Of a stretch of DNA of 64,000 bases, positions 57,507 to 64,000 are shown piece by piece; the first letter of the stretch is position 1, and each line of letters opens with the position of its first letter. A program made the position numbers and the translations under genes. The DNA is taken from NCBI GenBank assembly GCA_917880885.1, contig OU862933.1:7301452-7365451 (forward strand), written 5' to 3'. Source of the DNA: Limnephilus marmoratus. Taxonomy: Eukaryota; Arthropoda; Insecta; Trichoptera; Limnephilidae. The notes beneath the pieces are model-generated. The model was not told where the DNA came from. It ran no database searches and was given only the letters and a program-made list of their open reading frames with translations.

Positions 57507-58015
57507 AACTAGTTGGTACCCGGCATGCGTTGCTATGCCATTTAATAAATAAATTGTTTCTCCCTGCGCGTCCTTTCCCATTCGTCCCGTTCACCTTTCT
57601 CCTCCACTTTCTCTCCCGCGTCCCCATTCCCTCTTGCGTTCCCACTCCTCCTCCTCCACCTTCCCTCTCCTCACTCTACTCCCCCCTCCCCCCGTCCCAC
57701 GAACCCCTCTCCCGAGTTCCCCTCCACCCTCCCGTATTCGACTCCCCCCTCCCGCGGATCCTATGTTGTCGATTCAAAACCCTTAATTTAATACGTGTTT
57801 CAATTCGAGTGGACCTGAGGAAAGTAGATAGAACAGTTTATATGGGAAAATGAAATTGTTGTTTTAACTATCTTCCTCGCAAATTTTTCATATTTCTCAC
57901 CGTTTAAACCTTCCCTGGACTACGACAAACATTTCAAAACCAAAATCAGCTAAATCGGCCCAACCGTTCTCGAGTTTTAGCGAGACAAACGAACAGCAAT
58001 TGATTTTTATAGATA
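57507..58015 (+). repeat. Insect dispersed repeat with C-rich middle
   Basis: It begins GTTGGTACCCGGCATGCGTT and ends in CAACCGTTCTCGAGTTTTAG followed by CAGCAATTGATTTTTATAGATA. The end block is common in insect genomes as a LINE-like 3' end. The middle (57590-57760) is C/T-rich. Confidence 0.55.
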
Positions 58016-58399
58016 GAAGATTGACACAATATTTTGAACTAACAACAAAAGACGTATCGTCACATTTTTTTACAATTACATAAATTAATGTAATTGTTAG
58101 TTAGTTTAAATTATCAATTTGACATTACGAGCTAAAAATAATTGCATTCACTAAGATATTTCTGTCAGAAAAAAACGCCGCGAGTACCATGATACCATAT
58201 ATCACCGTTTGAGACAAATAAAACTGCAAAAAAGCATATATCATCACCTTTTTAAAAATGGGTTTAGTTTTCGACTACGTTCAGAAATATTCATTTTATT
58301 TGGATTTTGATGCAAAGCGGAAATATTTTGACTGTCTGACAAAACAGGCCCGAAGCCTGACTGATTAAAACATCGCTAATTTGGTTAATTTAATAGCAT

Positions 58400-59526
58400 T
58401 AAAATAAAAAGAAACCAAAACACATTCATTGCATTCATAGACCTGGAGAAGGCATTCGACAAAGTAGAATGGAAAAGACTCTTCGAGATTCTGAAGAGAA
58501 TTGATATTAAATATAGAGATAGACGAATAATCCAAGCGCTATACAAGAATGAGGCCGCTATAATTAGATGTGATAATGATACAAAATAAGCCAGTATAAG
58601 ACCAGGGGTGAGACAGGGATGCTCTCTGTCACCTGTTCTTTTTAACGCTTATATACACAGTGCGATTGATGACTTGAGAGAGAGAATGAGTCACAGAAAA
58701 GGTGTAAACATACACGGGCAAAAGGTGGATATGATAAGGTTTGCTGACGATATTGCTATGGTTGCGAAAGCGAAGAAGAACTTTAAGAGGCCTTAACAAT
58801 TAGGTATGCAAAGCATTCTTCAAAACAACTACAACATGAAGATAAATGAAGACAAAACAAAGCTGCTGACTGTAGGCCGAACGCAACATCAGATGAGAGG
58901 AGAGATGTTCCACTAAAGAACACCAATGAGTTTGTATACCTCGGGAGCAAAATAACATGGGACGGTCGGTCTTAGAGCGAGGTCGACAGCCGTATACACC
59001 AGGCTAGGCTTGCATTCAATAAAAGGTCGAAAATAATAGAATCGAATAAGACCTAAAACTGAGAATACTCCACATCAAGACCTATGTATCGAGTATCTTG
59101 ATGTACGGCTGCGAAACATGGTGCCTATCCGAAAGAGATAAACGGAGACTAGAGGCTTTTGAGACGTGGTCCTATAGAAGACTATTAGGAATTTCCTGGA
59201 GAGACCACATTACAAATGATGAGGTTCTCCAAAGAATCGAAGGAGGAAGGTACCTGCTCAGAACCTTGACCGAAAGGCGTGCAAGATGCATCGGTCATGT
59301 AATGCGACAAGAAGGCCTCTTGCATGCCATAACGGAGGGTATGACCGAGGGGACAAACTCGAGGGGACGCCCACGACGAGAGTACCTGGAGGACCTGCTG
59401 GTGAACGTGCGCTGCTCATCGGATGCAGACTTCAAAAGAGCCGCACAAGACAGGGAAGAATGGAAGAAACGAATAGAGGAAATTGCTGCAAACCAATTCC
59501 AGGACAATGTCATGAGCTGCCATTGA
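58400..59526 (+). mobile_element. Non-LTR retrotransposon, reverse transcriptase half, frameshifted
   Basis: Coding starts near 58430 with FIDLEKAFDKVEWKRLFEIL, has an in-frame stop near 58588, then RQGCSLSPVLFNAYI, and MIRFADDIAMVAKA with the catalytic Asp pair. After several breaks it resumes at 59098 with MMYGCETWCLSERDKRRLEA and ends RRYLEDLLVN-like at 59526. The YGCETW…RRLLGISW…GHVMR C-terminal pattern is typical of one insect LINE group, whose clade I cannot name safely. Confidence 0.82.
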
Positions 59527-60324
59527 GAGAACGAGAATCGCAATTGACGAAAAATTCGTTAATTTGAAGGAAAAGAGAGGATTACTGTCGTTAAGAAGAA
59601 CCGGAATCGCCCTGGTGCCAGTACAAAAAAAATCAACGGTCTCTGGAGAGAACATTGGAGACATTACAGTAGTCGAATCTACTCTCAAAAACAATTCACA
59701 AATCAACTGATAGCAAAAGAAATTCACGTAATATTAAATTATATCGATGAAGCTTTCTTCACAGAAGCGTACAATTCAGGATGCGCGCTAAGTGAACGCT
59801 TGCTAAATGGCATTGTCGTTAACAACGAGCTTATGGCGATATATATTTTTGACTCATGATATAATATGAAGGTAATATATTATCTATTTCACAGAATATC
59901 CTCACTTGGCCGCAATAACTCCAGATTCAACGCCCTGAGCTGTTACGACGTGTTCACTAGGATACAGAACTCCCTCTCCCGTACTTATGATCGCGGTGTA
60001 AATATCACGCGGGCGTAAAAACACTTGACTTATATTCAGCGTGTAGAAATGGTTAATACCGCTTTAAACCGGGCTTAAGGCCGGCTGAACTACACCAACG
60101 CTAAACCGAAACAAGTAAGACGGTCTATCTACAATTTTCTACTTGACAGAGCGCTTTAGGGTGTTCACAACAAGCCTTATTTACCAACGTATTATTTCAA
60201 AAGGGAACACAATAATTACACGACCGTCACTTAAAGTAATTTTTTTAAGTACCCTTACAACATGTTCCTATAATTTTTTGAAGTAGGTCCCTTTTCATTA
60301 TGATATTCGTATACTATTCACACA

Positions 60325-61093
60325 GTGTTAAGATACGCACTTGACTTACTTTAACCAGTGATTCCTGACATTATGAAGTAAAAAAATATAATAAATAAGA
60401 AGAAAATACTTTGTTTTTGATTGAGCTGAATGTTAAATCAGCTAATACAAAGGCTGAAATCATTAATAATAAACTAAATTTAACATTCAGCCCAATTATA
60501 AGTATGTTTCCCGTTATCCCACTCGCTCCTCCCCCACTTCCCTCCCACAACTGTCGCACTGTCCTACTCTAATTTACTGTCTCTTTCTTTCACAATTTGT
60601 ATATATATATATGTGTATTTTCCTGTATTTGTCAGTTTTTTATATTCAGTCCTGATGATGGTACGGAGGTACCGAAACCGGTAAACGAAAAAAAAATAAC
60701 AATAAAGTGACGTAAAACAAAGTATTTTCTTCTTATTTATTTAAAAATGTCAAGTCACAATGTGTTTGCTTCTTTTGAAAAAAAAAAATATATAAAAAAA
60801 AAAATTTTCGGCCGGTGACTTTTTGATGCATTTTTTTAAAATTATTTTTCTTCCAAACCTAACAAAAAATGTTTCCACATGCCATCACTGAACACTCAGT
60901 CGAGTGACGAGTGACGAGTGACCAAACAAATCTTCACCCCGATCTTAATTCTTTAACTGTCCCAATAACTTGTTGATTTTCAATGTTTTAAATTGAAAAA
61001 AAAACACCGGAGACAAAAATTTCATTTATGTTTTTTACTTCAAATACTTTTAGGAATCACTGGTTAAAGTAAGTCAAGTACGTCCCTTAACAC
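60325..61093. repeat. Nested inverted-repeat element with hammerhead-like motif
   Basis: Outer arms: 28 bp exact (60339-60366 with 61052-61079), extended to GTGTTAAG/CTTAACAC. Inside them, 28-bp arms lie at 60390-60417 and 60714-60741. Inside those, CTGAATGTTAAA pairs with TTTAACATTCAG (60427-60490). CTGATGA, a GGTAC/GTACC stem and GAAAC occur at 60652-60678. Confidence 0.88.
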
Positions 61094-61322
61094 CATGTAT
61101 ATTTTTAAATTAGGTTTCGCACAATAGTTCTGTTGAGCTGTTGGATTACAGCATACCCAATTTTTAAAATATTGTCATACCAAAGGAAATGGGATGAGAA
61201 GAAGATGGGAAAGAGAATGTACCTATAGTAAAACCTGGCTTTTCAGATCTAGTCACCAGACAAAGCGTAAGTAATATAATATAGATATGTACAAAGTATT
61301 ATATGAATAGTTCGTTCTCGAG

Positions 61323-61727
61323 GGAGGCGTCTACTAATATCTACAGGAATTCCAAAAACTGAAAAAATCGAATTAATATCTATGAGAATCAAAGTGTTGA
61401 CGAATATCTATGAGAACCAAAGTGTTGACGAATATCTACAGTACTGGCAGAGGTTGGATTTGCAATTATGTATAGCATATTGGAATAACGTAATATTGCG
61501 TATGCAGTTTAAAAAACTTAATTTATGTAAGTATGTATGTAAAAATCCCTGATATCGGACTATTGGACACATTTAGCTGATTAGTCCAACCTACGCTCTG
61601 TAGATATTAGTTCAACCTAAGCTCTGTAGATATTAGTCAACACTCTGAAGTTCGTAGATATTAGTTCAACATATGAGATGTAGATATTCGTCTGACATAC
61701 AGGCTGTAGATATTAGTAACTGGAGTC
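61323..61727. repeat. Short-unit inverted-end element, copy 1
   Basis: Flanked by TTCTCGAG on both sides (61315-61322 and 61728-61735). The left part holds ATATCTA(C/T) units in one orientation; the right part has about five TGTAGATATTAGT units in the other. The terminal 15 bp TACTAATATCTACAG is shared in inverted form by both ends. No coding. Confidence 0.88.
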
Positions 61728-62276
61728 TTCTCGAGTGGTCCAAAGTATCCATTTCGAGTATAGGCGTCGCGTGTTTAACCTCCTGCAAACTAAGTCCTAG
61801 ATCATTGAAAAAACAACAGTTTCCGCTTTTTTATGTTGGGAGTAGAGAGTTCAAATTTTGTGTGGTTTTCCGTAGTACGGAAATGTAAGACTTTACTTTA
61901 AGATACATTTTTAGATTCTGATTGGTGCTTTCACTAGGAAGACAAAGAGAGCATATTTCTTGCGATTTGGATCTAGGGGACAATAAAAAAAATACAAATT
62001 TCGGTTGTGCGTCAGGTTATGGTTCTACAAAACTCTAGAACTCTGATTTGCTTTGAAATTAGGTATATTTTAGAAATTGAAATTGATAGTTATTATGATA
62101 ATAGACAATTACCTCATTATAAAAATAATTGTCTAGGAAAACGTCAGTGAACTTTTTTTTAAACGTGGAAGTTAAGCGATTCAATTATTTTTTCGATCAC
62201 CAAGAAAAATAATAGATATTAGAAGATCGGAAAGCAAAGCAATTCACTTGTTGACGAGAGGCCTATGGAGGCAGAC

Positions 62277-62707
62277 GGAGGCGTCTACTAATATCTACAG
62301 GAATTCCAAAAACTGAAAAAATCGAATTAATATCTATGAGAACCAAAGTGTTGACGAATATCTACAGCTCAACCTGCTGACTAATATCTATGGGAACCAA
62401 AGTGTTGACGAATATCTACAGCATTGGCAGAGGTTGGATTTGCAATTATGTATAGCATATTGGAATAACGTAATATTGCGTATGTAGTTTACAAAACTTA
62501 ATTTATGTATGTATGTATGTAAAAATCCCTAATATCGGACTATTGGACACATTTAGCTGATTAGTCCAACCTAAGCTCTGTAGATATTATTTCAACCTAC
62601 GCTCTGTAGATATTAGTCAACACTCTGAAGTTCGTAGATATTAGTTCAACATATGAGCTGTAGATATTCATCCGACATACAGGCTGTAGATATTAGTATC
62701 TGGAGTC
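62277..62707. repeat. Short-unit inverted-end element, copy 2
   Basis: Same element as 61323-61727 (over 90% identical, with one extra unit on the left), flanked by a different 8-bp repeat, AGGCAGAC (62269-62276 and 62708-62715). Separate duplications show two independent insertions rather than a tandem duplication. Confidence 0.88.
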
Positions 62708-62796
62708 AGGCAGACCGCTCTTCGACGGTCATACGTAATTTTTTCCCGTCTTTAAAATAAATGTAGAAACATTTAAAATTCATTGGCGATTTTGCC

Positions 62797-62905
62797 ATTT
62801 AAGTGGGGAGGGGGGGTGGGAGGGGATAGGGAAGGTGCAGGAGGTGGAGTGGGAAACCCGCTAATACTATGCGAGCGAAGCCGGGGGCAAAAGCAAGTAC
62901 GATTA
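62797..62905 (-). repeat. Insect repeat end fragment
   Basis: The stretch ACTATGCGAGCGAAGCCGGG with a G-rich run (62810-62830) is a widespread insect repeat end. Only a fragment is present. The following sequence to 63630 shows no gene. Confidence 0.5.
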
Positions 62906-63629
62906 TAATTTTATTGTCTGTAATACAATAAACTTTGATTTTTTTTGCTTTCACTTGGTTTGAGCCCGAGATCTCTAATGCTGCACACGTAAGAAAAAAA
63001 CGGAAGCCGAACCACGAATTAAAAAAATAACAATAAAAAAAAAAAAAAATTTGCGCCTCTTGCGGTTGCTTCGTTCCTTTCCCATAATTCATGATTCGAA
63101 TCGCGGTTTTTATCATACGTGTATACGCAGCATTAGGAACTTACCACTCTGTCACAGGGGTCACAGGTTAGCTACAAGATCAGGATAATTTAGCTTAGAT
63201 AAAGTCGCGTTTATTAACGGTTTTATCCAAAGCCACGTCCAACTGGGGAGGTACGCTATATATTGCAGTACACTAACGCAAAGGTGTGCATAATAAATTC
63301 TACTAAAATAAAAATGTACTTAGATGCAACACGACAGCGGCACACACCATTATGAATTCAAGCTCAAAGCTATTTAACGATTTACTTGATACAATGAAAA
63401 GAGAAAAGCTACACCGAATTTAAAAATAAACTAACCGGTAAACCTAACCTAACTTAACCTATTTAACCAATTTTTAATATTTTTTACAGGTTACTCTTAA
63501 TGACCTTTCTAAGGTGCTTCTGATTTGTTTCATTCTGAGTTGGCCGGTCAACATAGACTAGCTCCTCAGTTAGATCCGAGAATATTTCTCTGTTTATCGG
63601 GGTAATTATATTAGCCAATTCATCGCCAT

Positions 63630-63816
63630 CGCCAGTGGGAGGGTTGGATTCAGACCATCACTCCAGACACATAGAACCCCAGAATCCTACCAACACCTCA
63701 CACCTTTTTCTTCCTTTCTCTAAAAACTCCTCTACGCTGCATTCCCAAAGATGATAGAAGCCCTAAGAGAAAAGTTTTTTTTTATGGTCTCCTGCGTTTA
63801 GCTAACGTAAAAAATG
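63630..63816 (+). repeat. Dispersed hairpin-tailed repeat, 3' fragment
   Basis: Covers the 3' half, from GTGGGAGGGTTGGATTC to the tail GCTAACGTAAAAAA. The hairpin is diverged (CTCCTCTACGCTGC with CTCCTGCGTTTAGC). Confidence 0.75.
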
Positions 63817-64000
63817 ATCCCGAAGCAAATATTTTATGAATGCTTTTAGCTTCACAAATCCTATCTTATGTGATTTTTCACGAATTTGCGCCAGTGGTAA
63901 AGAAAAAACGGAAGTGATTTTAATGTGAAAGGAAAGAAACACTTGAAGAGTTTATTACAAAAACATTTATTTAACAAAGTTTATTATAATTACTAGAACA

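Noticed and set aside
57530..57853. 107-codon Pro/Ser-rich plus-strand frame
   Set aside because: Produced by a C/T-rich low-complexity tract inside a dispersed repeat.
61323..62707. CRISPR-like or LTR-like direct repeats
   Set aside because: Each copy has its own 8-bp duplication and internal inverted units, so they are separate insertions. There is no spacer array and no coding between them.

Overview
The window is eukaryotic and almost certainly from an insect. It is AT-rich and intron-containing, carries an insect-type odorant receptor (7tm_6 fold) and a secreted proline/tyrosine-rich protein with a 5' UTR intron, and is otherwise packed with insect-style transposable elements (TEs). I cannot fix the insect order from sequence alone. 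Only two loci look like host genes: a multi-exon odorant receptor on the + strand (22.85-26.92 kb) and the secreted-protein gene on the - strand (46.8-47.7 kb). I saw no rRNA, CRISPR array or convincing functional tRNA.

Layout. 0-5.2 kb: a decayed Ty3/Gypsy element (- strand), broken by a palindromic insert with a 15-bp target duplication and by a LINE 3' end. 5.4-7.5 kb: a LINE reverse transcriptase (- strand). 7.9-19.9 kb: a stack of nested elements. The outermost layer is a large DNA transposon with ~330-bp inverted ends, coding for two Cys/His zinc-finger modules, a long central region, an XPG-like nuclease and a CXC cysteine cluster. This resembles the Academ (XPG-bearing) class. Into it went a 2.3-kb hAT-like element (8-bp duplication CACTCTGT) that itself contains a LINE, and a 4.56-kb Ty1/Copia element (5-bp duplication ACAAT) that also contains a LINE. 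20-22.8 kb: palindromic and 111-bp tandem repeats and a MITE, ahead of the odorant receptor.

26.9-46.8 kb: repeats, including a decayed partial copy of the receptor locus, a complete but dead piggyBac bounded by TTAA, several MITEs with readable target duplications, and tRNA-derived SINEs. 48.3-63.8 kb: a hAT relic, SINEs, LINE fragments, nested palindromes and two copies of an unusual element whose ends are arrays of a short ATATCTAC-type unit.

The most interesting signals are: (1) the Academ-like transposon and its insertion history; (2) a dispersed ~0.3-0.5-kb repeat ending in the same double-stem 3' hairpin as a LINE in this window, suggesting a non-autonomous element mobilised by that LINE; (3) elements with tandem short-unit inverted ends and 8-bp duplications (61.3 and 62.3 kb); and (4) repeated CTGANGA-stem-GAAAC motifs, the catalytic-strand pattern of hammerhead ribozymes, each inside or beside inverted repeats.
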